A stretch of DNA of 7,189 nucleotides from Chitinophagales bacterium (GTDB taxonomy: Bacteria; Bacteroidota; Bacteroidia; Chitinophagales; Saprospiraceae). Shown piece after piece: positions 1-5,936 of this stretch. The position numbers and the translations under genes were made by a program. Where the stretch lies: NCBI GenBank assembly GCA_013297575.1, contig JAAFHO010000290.1:1-7189 (forward strand). The letters are read 5' to 3'. Below the pieces are notes generated by a model, which saw only the letters and a list, made by a program, of their open reading frames with translations, did no database searches and was not told the DNA's origin. Each line of letters starts with the position of its first letter. Positions within the stretch are counted from its first letter, which is position 1.

Positions 1-1433
1 CCGATTTAATGTATGGCGAGCGTTTCGACGCACCACTGGCACCTATGGGCGGTATGGAGCAGGTGCAAATCAGTCCTGATGGCCGTTTGGTGGCCTATAC
101 CTGCCGCAAACTCAACGGCACAGATGAGGCCAAAAGCACGAATGCTGATATTTATATTTATGAAATAGCATCGGGTAAAACGCTCAATCTTACCCCCGAA
201 AATCGTGGATACGACCAAGATCCCATCTTTTCGCCCAATAGCCGTTACTTGGCTTGGACAAGCATGGAAACTGCCGGATATGAAGCCGATCGCCCGCGTT
301 TGATGCTCTTGGACTTGGCTTCTCAATTGCGGGAAGAACTCACCGAGGACTGGAAATGGGAATGCCTCGGGCCACAATGGGCTACCGATAGCAAATCTTT
401 GTACTTTACGAGTAGCAACGACTTTACGTACCAATTGTACAATATCACGGTAAATGATAAAAAGATCAAACGCATCACCGAGGGCAGGCACGATTATGGC
501 AATATCAAAATAGCGGGCGATGATGTGGTGGCGAGTAAAACAGCCATGGATGCGCCTGCCGAAATTTTTGTGATCAATACCAAAAAAGGAACTGCACGTC
601 AACTTTCTTTTGCAACAAAAGACAATTGGGACAATATCACAAAAGGCAAAGTAGAACGCCGCACAGTACGTACCACCGATGGAAAAAACATGAATGTATG
701 GGTCGTGCTACCGCCCAATTTTGATGCAAATAAAAAATATCCTGCTTTGTTATTGTGCCAAGGCGGGCCACAATCGGCACTTAGTCAGTCGTTTTCGTTC
801 CGCTGGAACCTCCAACTGATGGCCAATAATGGTTATGTAGTGGTCGCACCTTGTCGGAGGGGAATGCCCGGTGGACCAGAAGGACAGGCCTGGAATGCGG
901 CTATTAGCAACGACTGGGGCGGACAAGCGATGAAAGACCTGCTTTCTGGTATTGATGATGTAAAAAAAGAACCTTGGGTAGATGCCAATCGACTTGGTGC
1001 TGTGGGTGCGAGTTTTGGTGGTTATTCTGTGTATTGGTTGGCGGGCAACCACGAAAAACGTTTCAAAGCGTTTATTAGTCATTGTGGCATGTTCAATAAT
1101 ACGAGTTGGTGGGGTACTACCGAGGAAATGTTTTTTGCCCAGCATGATTTAGGGGTGGATTATTGGTCGCGCCCTAATGATGCGGCTTGGACGACTTTCA
1201 GCCCACATACCTATGTTAAAAACTGGGATACACCGATCCTGGTGATTCACAATGAAAAGGATTTTCGTGTGCCATTCAGCGAGGGAATGCAAGCCTTTCA
1301 AGCGGCTCAAATGCAGGGTATTCCGAGTAAAATGCTCTCCTTCCCCGATGAAGGCCACTGGATGCAAAAGCCACAAAACAGTATTGTATGGCAACGGGAA
1401 TTTTTTGGTTGGTTGGATAAATGGCTGAAATAA
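1..1433 (+). CDS. S9-family dipeptidyl peptidase (DPP5-like), 5'-truncated by window edge
   Basis: This is a serine peptidase of the prolyl oligopeptidase family S9. The GGPQSALSQSFSFRWN segment followed by GASFGGYS closely resembles bacterial DPP5, which releases dipeptides from peptide N-termini, usually in the periplasm. The frame is open at the left edge (Asp-Leu precede the Met codon at 9), so the true start and any signal peptide are outside. Numbering from that Met, 474 residues are visible against roughly 680-700 for full-length DPP5. The first half has beta-propeller-like repeats (ISPDGRLVAYTC, FSPNSRYLAWTS, ATDSKSLYFTSS). The second half is the alpha/beta-hydrolase domain. The catalytic triad reads Ser335 (GASFGGYS, codon 1011), Asp418 (NEKDFRVP, codon 1260) and His450 (DEGHWM, codon 1356), all intact. 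The gene is convergent with trpCF, and nothing here links it to the trp or cys genes. Family call is secure; DPP5 specificity is inferred from motif resemblance. Confidence 0.93.
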   Translation, partial: DLMYGERFDAPLAPMGGMEQVQISPDGRLVAYTCRKLNGTDEAKSTNADIYIYEIASGKTLNLTPENRGYDQDPIFSPNSRYLAWTSMETAGYEADRPRLMLLDLASQLREELTEDWKWECLGPQWATDSKSLYFTSSNDFTYQLYNITVNDKKIKRITEGRHDYGNIKIAGDDVVASKTAMDAPAEIFVINTKKGTARQLSFATKDNWDNITKGKVERRTVRTTDGKNMNVWVVLPPNFDANKKYPALLLCQGGPQSALSQSFSFRWNLQLMANNGYVVVAPCRRGMPGGPEGQAWNAAISNDWGGQAMKDLLSGIDDVKKEPWVDANRLGAVGASFGGYSVYWLAGNHEKRFKAFISHCGMFNNTSWWGTTEEMFFAQHDLGVDYWSRPNDAAWTTFSPHTYVKNWDTPILVIHNEKDFRVPFSEGMQAFQAAQMQGIPSKMLSFPDEGHWMQKPQNSIVWQREFFGWLDKWLK

Positions 1434-1537
1434 TTTGCTTTTTTTGCTACCTTACACTTTTATTTTGGGTAATTTACTTTGAGATTTGGCATACAGTATA
1501 GTAACAAAGTGTGGCAAGACCGGCCTTAGAAAAATTT

Positions 1538-1593
1538 ATGCTGAGCCTGTCGAAGTATGCCGTTTTTGCTCGTGCTTCGACTAGGCTCAGCAT
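1538..1593. repeat. Short inverted repeat, TGAGCCTGTCGAAG type
   Basis: The left arm 1538-1555 (ATGCTGAGCCTGTCGAAG) is matched by the inverted right arm 1575-1593, with one extra base, around a 19-nt loop at 1556-1574. The core CTTCGAC..GCTCAGCAT is a dispersed intergenic palindrome that I recall from many bacterial genomes. It could form a stable hairpin in RNA or DNA. It lies in the gap between two convergent genes, about 100 bp after the peptidase stop, where it may help end transcription, but no T-run follows the stem. A translation open through this region arises from the repeat and is not a gene. Confidence 0.8.
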
Positions 1594-1612
1594 GAAAGTG
1601 GAGGCGGATGAA

Positions 1613-1687
1613 GCCAAAAAGTGTTTGAGCCAAACGAAATTTGCGGGACGCAGTCCCCGCTCGATAGTGCGGCGAGTTTTTTTTGGC
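1613..1687. repeat. Intergenic repeat unit with GCCAAAAA/TTTTTGGC ends
   Basis: The stretch starts with GCCAAAAA (1613-1620) and ends with its inverse TTTTTGGC (1680-1687). Inside is a hairpin of GCGGGAC (1643-1649) and GTCCCCGC (1653-1660) with one bulged C and a 3-nt loop. The flanking words GTTTGAGCC and GGCGAGTTTTTT resemble dispersed repeats I associate with Bacteroidota intergenic regions, but only one copy is visible here. No protein-coding signal is convincing. It may be a mobile or REP-like unit, and its role is unknown. Confidence 0.5.
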
Positions 1688-1744
1688 GCCGCCGGAGCGA
1701 GGAAGCAAAAGCGCAGCATTTTTCGTCAGCCGAAGCGTTTTTTG

Positions 1745-1771
1745 CTTACTTTTTTTGCGAAAAAAAGTAAG
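1745..1771. repeat. Perfect 12-bp inverted repeat (CTTACTTTTTTT), possible bidirectional terminator
   Basis: CTTACTTTTTTT (1745-1756) and its exact inverse (1760-1771) flank a 3-nt loop GCG. On either strand the transcript would form an A/U-rich hairpin with a run of U in one arm. It sits between the convergent peptidase and trpCF genes, so a role in ending transcription from either side is plausible. It lacks the GC-rich stem plus trailing T-run of a standard intrinsic terminator, so the functional call is weak. A related imperfect copy follows at 1826-1847. Confidence 0.6.
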
Positions 1772-1825
1772 AAGCAGGCTTTTGGCATCAATTTTTAACT
1801 TTTTGAAATTTGCAAGTTGGCCATT

Positions 1826-1847
1826 ACTTTTTTGCTAAAGAAAAAGT
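1826..1847. repeat. Imperfect copy of the TTACTTTTTTGC inverted repeat
   Basis: ACTTTTT (1826-1832) pairs with AAAAAGT (1841-1847) across an 8-nt loop. The start TTACTTTTTTGC matches the start of the hairpin at 1745-1771, so this looks like a diverged second copy. It lies about 30 bp beyond the trpCF stop codon in the direction of trpCF transcription and could weakly terminate that operon. The stem is only 7 A/T-rich pairs, so this is tentative. Confidence 0.4.
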
Positions 1848-1877
1848 GTACGGATGTAAGTAAAATAAACGCTTTTT

Positions 1878-3242
1878 TTATAGACGTTCGAGTTTTTTTA
1901 CCACCGCTCCAATCTTTTCAGCATCAACAACATGATCTGTTTCAATCCCCGATGCCATATCCACACCAATGCAGTTTTGGTATTTGGTCAATCGGTCAAG
2001 GTTACCGCTGTGCATACCACCTGCTAATAAAAAGGGATAAGGAAAATCCGTAGGGATCAAGTCATTTTCGACTTGTGTGCCGCTACCGGGGTCTGGGCCA
2101 TCCAAAATAAACAGATCTATATCCGCAGCGTAGTTTTCCAAATCATCTAAGTCCTCTTGCGTGCGCACGCGGGCAGCGAGCAGTATTTTTTTTCGGATAC
2201 TGCGTATAAATTCCGGTGTGACATCGCCGGCATACAATTGCACGCGTTGAAATGGGTACCGCTTGAGTATGGCGTGTATTTCTGCGGGATCATTTTGGTA
2301 AAAAACCGCCACTGCATGGCTTGGAATTGGGTTTTGATCCAATATTTCCAAAGGCATCCGGCGTTTGCTCATGGGCGAAAAATTAATCCCAATAAAATCA
2401 GCAGTGTTTTCTTGAAAGAGATCAGCGGTACGGATACCACATGCCTTGAACAAATATTTTGATTTTTGCAAAGCCGATAAAGAGGCTGCTCCCGCCCGCA
2501 TCAGACCTGTACCAATGAGGAAGCCATCCGCATTTCGGACTACGGCAAAATCCCGATAATTATATATCCCCGATTCGGAGATAATAAATCGGTGGGGTGA
2601 TTGTTTTTTGAGGACATTTACGCGGTTCAAAGAGGTACGGAATACTTTTAAATCGCGGTTATTGATACCCAATACTGGAAAATCGAGGTGCTGTATTTTT
2701 TGTAGTTCTTCGTTGTCGTGGACTTCTACCAAAACGCCCATACCCACGGATTCGGCTATATCTTTAAGGTACTGTAATTGATCCGCTGTGAGTATCGCAG
2801 CAATGAGCAAAATCAGGTCGGCGCCTGCTGCACGGGCTTTGTAGATCTGTATTTCGTCTAAAATAAAGTCCTTTTGGAGCAATAATGGTCGATTTTCACC
2901 TAATTCATGGAGGGTGGTAGCGGCTAATTCCAAGTCTTGATAACTACCTCCAAAAAAGGGCGTATCGGTAAGTACGGAAATGGCTTTCGCACCTGCCTGC
3001 GCGTATGCCTGTACCTGTTTGGGTAAGTCTGCATCGGCATTAATCCAGCCTTCGGAGGGGCTTTTTCTTTTGAATTCGCAGATAAAAAAGGGTTGCTTTT
3101 CGCTATGTGCGGCCGCGATGTCGTTGTAGAAACTACGTGTGGTAGGTTTTGTAGCAGATTTAAGGGTTTCGAGGTCGTTGCTTTGGTATAATGCTGCGAT
3201 TTCTATACGTTTTTGGGCAGTAATGGTATCTAATATGTTCAT
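1878..3242 (-). CDS. trpCF: Bifunctional indole-3-glycerol-phosphate synthase / phosphoribosylanthranilate isomerase (TrpC-TrpF fusion)
   Basis: This cytoplasmic enzyme catalyses two consecutive steps of tryptophan synthesis: isomerisation of phosphoribosylanthranilate (TrpF) and ring closure to indole-3-glycerol phosphate (TrpC). The ATG at 3242 gives 454 residues beginning MNILDTITAQKR, a normal TrpC N-terminus. A GTG at 3287 would add 15 residues and overlap trpGD, so I rejected it. The TrpC domain spans about 1-258 with the expected active-site residues Glu56 and Lys58 (CEFKRKSPS), Lys124 (QKDFI), Glu173 (LVEVHD), Asn194 (INNRDL), and Glu223-Ser224 (ISESG). The TrpF domain runs from about 263 to the end, with the catalytic Cys268 (KACGI) and Asp381 (FILDG), GSG at 386-388, and LAGG at 405-408. 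Some TrpF motifs are unusual: SKRRM stands where SPRY is typical. Length and domain order match the enterobacterial TrpC(F) fusion. The start lies 22 nt after the trpGD stop, which implies one transcript. Confidence 0.95.
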   Translation of the reverse strand: MNILDTITAQKRIEIAALYQSNDLETLKSATKPTTRSFYNDIAAAHSEKQPFFICEFKRKSPSEGWINADADLPKQVQAYAQAGAKAISVLTDTPFFGGSYQDLELAATTLHELGENRPLLLQKDFILDEIQIYKARAAGADLILLIAAILTADQLQYLKDIAESVGMGVLVEVHDNEELQKIQHLDFPVLGINNRDLKVFRTSLNRVNVLKKQSPHRFIISESGIYNYRDFAVVRNADGFLIGTGLMRAGAASLSALQKSKYLFKACGIRTADLFQENTADFIGINFSPMSKRRMPLEILDQNPIPSHAVAVFYQNDPAEIHAILKRYPFQRVQLYAGDVTPEFIRSIRKKILLAARVRTQEDLDDLENYAADIDLFILDGPDPGSGTQVENDLIPTDFPYPFLLAGGMHSGNLDRLTKYQNCIGVDMASGIETDHVVDAEKIGAVVKKLERL

Positions 3243-3264
3243 AAAGGGCGTGGTATAGATTTCT

Positions 3265-4878
3265 TTAGTGGTTAACTGCTGCACCACAGTAATTCTTCAA
3301 GACTTCGCCCATTGCCCCTGTTGCTAATCGTTCTTTCATTTTTTGATATGCCTCCGTCAAAGGAATATCTTCGATCAGTTTGGAATAGATAAATGCCGCG
3401 TTGATGAGTACTAATTGGTAATGAGGAGTGTCCGTTTGACCATTGAGCATGGCGCGGGCGATTTCAGTGCAAACCGATCCATTGGGTGCACTTACGGCTT
3501 GGAAAGGCAATGTTTGTACTCCAAAATCGTCTGGTTTAACGGTGTAATCTAATCTTTTTCCATTGCGGTATTCCAATACACGGGTAGGCGCAGAAATTGA
3601 AATTTCGTCCAGACCATCGTTGCCGCGTACTACAATCAAATGTTCTTTACCCATTAAAATACCCGTTTCAAAAATGACATCTTGCAAATCCTCGAAAGAT
3701 GTACCGATAAATTGTCGTTTAGGTAATAACGGATTGACCAAAGGACCTAGCACATTAAATACAGTTGGAACACCAATTTTGGCACGCGTTGCCGCAAAAT
3801 GACGAAAAACAGGATGTACATCTGGTGCAAAAATAAAAGCAATATTGGACAATTCCAATTGTTGCACGGCGTGGTCAGGATCAAATTGAATCGGTACTTC
3901 TAATGCTTCCAATAGGTTAAAACTGCCAAATCGACCCGCCGCTGCGCGGTTGCCGTGTTTGGCAATTTTTAACCCAAAAGAACCCAGTAAAAGACTTGCT
4001 AACGTGGAGGTATTGATACGAGGCAGGTTAGAACCACCTGTCCCACATATATCTACCGCTTCCTGAAATAGAGGGTGCGCCCCCGCTGCACCAAGTGGCT
4101 TGCTAAAAGCCATTATCGCTTGGATAAATTGGTGCAAAATTTCGGGTTGGCGCATCCGGTGGGATAGCGATACTAATAAGATTTGTTTTTGATCATCCGA
4201 TAATTGCCCCTCTTCTACTGCTCGGAGATAGTCGTGCAATAATGTACTGCCTAGCGCCTTGTTTTGCTGTAAACGCTGCGATAACTCGTGATAGATCCTA
4301 TTTCCTGCCGATAATCGGCCCTCTACCACATTTTTCAACATCCGCATACCAGCATTGTTTTTCATAGTCAATACCGATTCCGGGTGGAATTGGATACCTT
4401 CGATGGGGAGTTTTTTGTGCCGAACCCCCATCACCACCCCATCGCCAGAACGCGAAGTGACTTCCAAGTCGGAAGGAATGATATCAGCGGCCCAAGAGTG
4501 GTAACGCGCCACCTCTACTTGTTGCTCTATATGTGTAAATACACCGCGACCATCGTGCTCAATAGGCACTGCTTTGCCGTGTACTGGTGCAATATTGGTG
4601 ATCGTACCGCCAAAAAACTCGACCAAGGCCTGATGACCCAAACAAACACCCAAGATCGGTTTACTGGTGTGGAACCGTTCAATAACAGCCATCATATTAC
4701 CTGCCTGACGCGGAACAGATGGCCCAGGCGACAATACCAATAAATCGAATGCTTCTTTTTCCAATACCTCCACTGGCACCGTATTGCGAAATACTGTCAC
4801 CGTAGTACCCAAAGTGCGGAAAAAATCCACTAAATTGTAGGTAAAAGAATCAAAATTATCTAAAACAAGTACGCGCAT
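3265..4878 (-). CDS. trpGD: Bifunctional anthranilate synthase glutaminase / anthranilate phosphoribosyltransferase (TrpG-TrpD fusion)
   Basis: The TrpG domain (about 1-190) takes ammonia from glutamine and passes it to TrpE, which makes anthranilate. The TrpD domain (about 200-537) joins anthranilate to PRPP. The ATG at 4878 gives 537 residues beginning MRVLVLDNFDSFTYN, a standard TrpG start; a GTG at 4908 would add ten atypical residues. The class I glutaminase triad is intact: Cys79 (GVCLGHQ), His165 and Glu167 (FHPES). TrpD shows KHGNR (307-311), FNVLGPLVNP (374-383) and the metal-binding DE pair Asp424-Glu425 (GLDEIS). Its PRPP loop reads GTGGSNLPRINTST instead of the usual GTGGDG..., and the following segment is AAAGRFGSFN instead of SSxxGSAD, so it is a divergent TrpD. 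The fusion matches the enterobacterial TrpD(GD) in order and size. trpE is not adjacent upstream, so the partner subunit is encoded elsewhere. The gene is first in the operon with trpCF. Confidence 0.95.
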   Translation of the reverse strand: MRVLVLDNFDSFTYNLVDFFRTLGTTVTVFRNTVPVEVLEKEAFDLLVLSPGPSVPRQAGNMMAVIERFHTSKPILGVCLGHQALVEFFGGTITNIAPVHGKAVPIEHDGRGVFTHIEQQVEVARYHSWAADIIPSDLEVTSRSGDGVVMGVRHKKLPIEGIQFHPESVLTMKNNAGMRMLKNVVEGRLSAGNRIYHELSQRLQQNKALGSTLLHDYLRAVEEGQLSDDQKQILLVSLSHRMRQPEILHQFIQAIMAFSKPLGAAGAHPLFQEAVDICGTGGSNLPRINTSTLASLLLGSFGLKIAKHGNRAAAGRFGSFNLLEALEVPIQFDPDHAVQQLELSNIAFIFAPDVHPVFRHFAATRAKIGVPTVFNVLGPLVNPLLPKRQFIGTSFEDLQDVIFETGILMGKEHLIVVRGNDGLDEISISAPTRVLEYRNGKRLDYTVKPDDFGVQTLPFQAVSAPNGSVCTEIARAMLNGQTDTPHYQLVLINAAFIYSKLIEDIPLTEAYQKMKERLATGAMGEVLKNYCGAAVNH

Positions 4879-4911
4879 GAGTAAAAATAAGTAAGTAAAA
4901 AATTGCACTAA

Positions 4912-4931
4912 CGTATCAATGTACTGATACG
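4912..4931. promoter_or_regulatory. 20-bp palindrome at the predicted trpGD transcription start
   Basis: CGTATCA (4912-4918) and its exact inverse TGATACG (4925-4931) flank a 6-bp centre ATGTAC. It lies immediately downstream of the predicted -7 element of the trpGD promoter, so it would overlap the transcription start and first transcribed bases. This is where a repressor operator or a 5'-terminal RNA hairpin would be expected. No regulator gene is in the window, and the site is not a clear match to the enterobacterial TrpR operator. The function is inferred from position and symmetry only. Confidence 0.5.
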
Positions 4932-4937
4932 GTGATG

Positions 4938-4970
4938 CAAAGGTGCGATATTTTTATTTAAACGAGCAAA
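4938..4970 (-). promoter_or_regulatory. Predicted Bacteroidota-type promoter for trpGD-trpCF
   Basis: Read on the minus strand, TTTG (4970-4967) is followed after 21 nt by CACCTTTG (4945-4938). This resembles the Bacteroidota sigma factor consensus TTTG / TAnnTTTG, with C for the first T. The predicted start of transcription is near 4931-4934, giving a leader of about 55 nt before the trpGD ATG. That leader has no ATG and no Trp codons, so there is no sign of a Trp leader peptide. Confidence 0.5.
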
Positions 4971-5008
4971 TTTGTCATAAGTTTTCTTTAAAAAAATCTT
5001 TGTATCAA

Positions 5009-5530
5009 ATTTAAGACAGTGTAAAATAAGTTTTTTATGTTTTGGCTAAATTTAGTTCACAATGTATTTAGATTAATGCCCTTTGCTAACCCGTTCGATA
5101 GTCGATAGTGTTGGCATGACTACGCGTTCAAACCTGCCAGCGCACGATATAAGAGCCGTTAGGCTCGGATCATCTTTTAGCGGCGGATTTTAATCCGCTG
5201 AACAGATGCACAACAAGTTATGGAGAGCCTTAGTAGGCTCGATACATATTTTTTGAGATATTCAAGGTGTCATATGATGAACAATATACCTTGAAAATTT
5301 GAAATGAAGAAATATGTGCCGAGCCTACGGCTCTCAAATGGTTGCGTAACATTGGGGCGGATTGAAATCCGCCGCTACAAAATGGCCCGAGCCTAATGGC
5401 TCTTCGTTCTGTGCCGCTCGGCTCAACCCACACTGCATTGGGCAATTTGGACAGCACTTTAAATTTCTTTGGACAATATAGCCCATTATAAAGTATAAAT
5501 AAACTTATTTTACAGTGTATTTAAGACAGT
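5009..5530. mobile_element. Non-autonomous foldback/MITE-like element with 14-bp TIRs and 12-bp flanking direct repeats
   Basis: TGTAAAATAAGTTT (5020-5033) is repeated in exact inverse at 5501-5514, defining a segment of about 495 bp. Outside it, ATTTAAGACAGT occurs as a perfect direct repeat at 5009-5020 and 5519-5530, as a target-site duplication would. Removing the insert and one repeat leaves a continuous A/T-rich sequence. The right inverted repeat is separated from its direct repeat by about 4 nt (5515-5518), so the boundaries are slightly asymmetric. The inside holds no convincing protein; the longest frame is an artefact across palindromes. Most of the interior is one large imperfect palindrome, listed separately. 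No transposase is present, so mobility would have to be supplied in trans. It lies between the divergent trpGD and cys-leader promoters. The structure is seen directly; mobile origin is inferred. Confidence 0.6.
5152..5403. repeat. 252-bp nested imperfect palindrome of paired hairpin modules
   Basis: Modules are mirrored about a centre near 5278. AGAGCCGTTAGGCTCG (5152-5167) matches the inverse of 5388-5403 at 15 of 16 bases. TAGCGGCGGATT...AATCCGC (5178-5198) mirrors GGCGGATTGAAATCCGCC and its flank (5356-5377). The spacers between these two modules are both exactly 10 nt. GAGAGCC...GGCTCG (5223-5241) mirrors CGAGCCTACGGCTCTC (5320-5335). ACATATTTTTT (5244-5254) mirrors AATATGT (5311-5317) and its flank, and TCAAGGT (5262-5268) mirrors ACCTTGA (5288-5294). 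Several modules are themselves hairpins, for example GGCGGATT/AATCCGCC at 5356-5363/5366-5373. The whole can fold as one long arm or as a row of small hairpins. REP-like origin is possible. Confidence 0.75.
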
Positions 5531-5752
5531 AATTAGTCCCCCACAAAGCATCAAAGCAGACCCATTCTATTTTTTAGCCACTTTTAAAAAGGTCAAATAG
5601 ACAAGTGTTTTACTCCAAAATACTTAGGCAGGGCAAACAATGGAATCGCAAAGCATTTAAACAAACTAAATCCTGTTTTTTCACTTTTAAATTCCGTAAA
5701 TAATGTTTTTTAAAGATTATTCTATCTTTTTTCAAAAAGGTGTATTTTTCTC
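5531..5752. other. A/T-rich spacer upstream of the cys leader promoter
   Basis: I see no gene or strong structure here. The stretch is A/T-rich with several short homopolymer runs and weak A/T inverted pairs, such as CTTTTTTCAAAAAGG near 5727-5741. It may carry activator sites for the cys promoter, but none can be named from sequence. Confidence 0.4.
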
Positions 5753-5784
5753 TTGTTTGAATCAAAAATACTCCCATACCTTTG
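5753..5784 (+). promoter_or_regulatory. Predicted Bacteroidota-type promoter for the cys leader and cysH-cysD
   Basis: TACCTTTG (5777-5784) matches the TAnnTTTG -7 consensus at every fixed position. Upstream, TTG (5753-5755) lies at 21-nt spacing and TTTG (5756-5759) at 17-nt spacing; the 21-nt choice equals the spacing seen at the trpGD promoter. Transcription should begin about 4-7 nt after the box, near 5788-5791, which coincides with the first ATG of the Cys-rich leader frame (5789). Confidence 0.7.
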
Positions 5785-5788
5785 TGGC

Positions 5789-5878
5789 ATGAATATTTCA
5801 TTTGTAAATATGATGTGTTGTTGTTGTTGCTGTCCGTCTCTGGTTTACCGAAGCGGCTGTACAACCTTTATATCATAG
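5789..5878 (+). CDS. Cys-rich leader peptide of the cysH-cysD attenuator
   Basis: This 29-codon frame begins MNISFVNMM, continues with six consecutive Cys codons (codons 10-15, 5816-5833; five TGT and one TGC), then Pro, and includes a seventh Cys at codon 24 before TAG at 5876-5878. It lies between a consensus promoter and an intrinsic terminator, about 110 bp upstream of cysH, a gene for cysteine synthesis. That is the layout of ribosome-mediated attenuation as known for amino-acid operons: translation senses charged Cys-tRNA. The frame also encodes the 5' arm of the antiterminator (codons 20-24). The ATG at 5789 falls on the predicted transcription start, so translation would be leaderless. 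The in-frame ATGs at 5810 and 5813 would leave about 20 nt of untranslated leader and may be the real starts, still including all Cys codons. The peptide probably has no function of its own. A small metal-binding protein is a less likely alternative. Confidence 0.82.
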   Translation: MNISFVNMMCCCCCCPSLVYRSGCTTFIS

Positions 5879-5936
5879 CAAATAAATTTCATTTATAAAC
5901 TGATATAATTTTTTACAGCATAACAGCCCTTCGGTA
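5846..5936 (+). promoter_or_regulatory. Antiterminator structure of the cys attenuator
   Basis: TACCGAAGCGGCTGT (5846-5860) can pair with ACAGCCCTTCGGTA (5923-5936) over 14 base pairs with one bulged C (5854). This uses the whole 5' arm of the terminator, so the two structures exclude each other. Within the intervening loop, TTATATCA (5868-5875) pairs perfectly with TGATATAA (5901-5908), and inside that ATAAAT (5882-5887) pairs with ATTTAT (5891-5896). These nested helices would bring the distant arms together. The 5' arm begins 12 nt after the last codon of the Cys run, about the distance covered by the front of a stalled ribosome. A ribosome that reaches the stop codon would occupy the 5868-5875 arm and disturb this fold. 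I see no clear separate pause hairpin. Confidence 0.8.

Noticed and set aside
1511..1798. A 95-codon frame on the + strand, and overlapping frames on the - strand, in the gap after the peptidase
   Set aside because: They run through inverted repeats and homopolymer tracts, have no family resemblance and mirror each other as expected from palindromic DNA.
3243..3287. GTG start at 3287 for trpCF
   Set aside because: It would overlap the trpGD end and add 15 residues not found in TrpC; the ATG at 3242 gives the standard N-terminus.
4879..4937. Trp leader peptide or attenuator before trpGD
   Set aside because: The predicted leader has no ATG, no TGG codons and no terminator hairpin with a T-run.
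5095..5108. Tandem TCGATAG TCGATAG
   Set aside because: Only two 7-bp units, with no further copies; not enough to call a repeat array.
5230..5457. A 75-codon frame on the - strand inside the foldback element
   Set aside because: It is created by the palindromic modules, shows no domain or composition typical of a protein, and has no recognisable start signal.
5610..5864. An 84-codon frame on the - strand overlapping the Cys leader
   Set aside because: It lies antisense to the promoter and leader, is rich in Lys/Phe from A/T-rich DNA and resembles no family I know.
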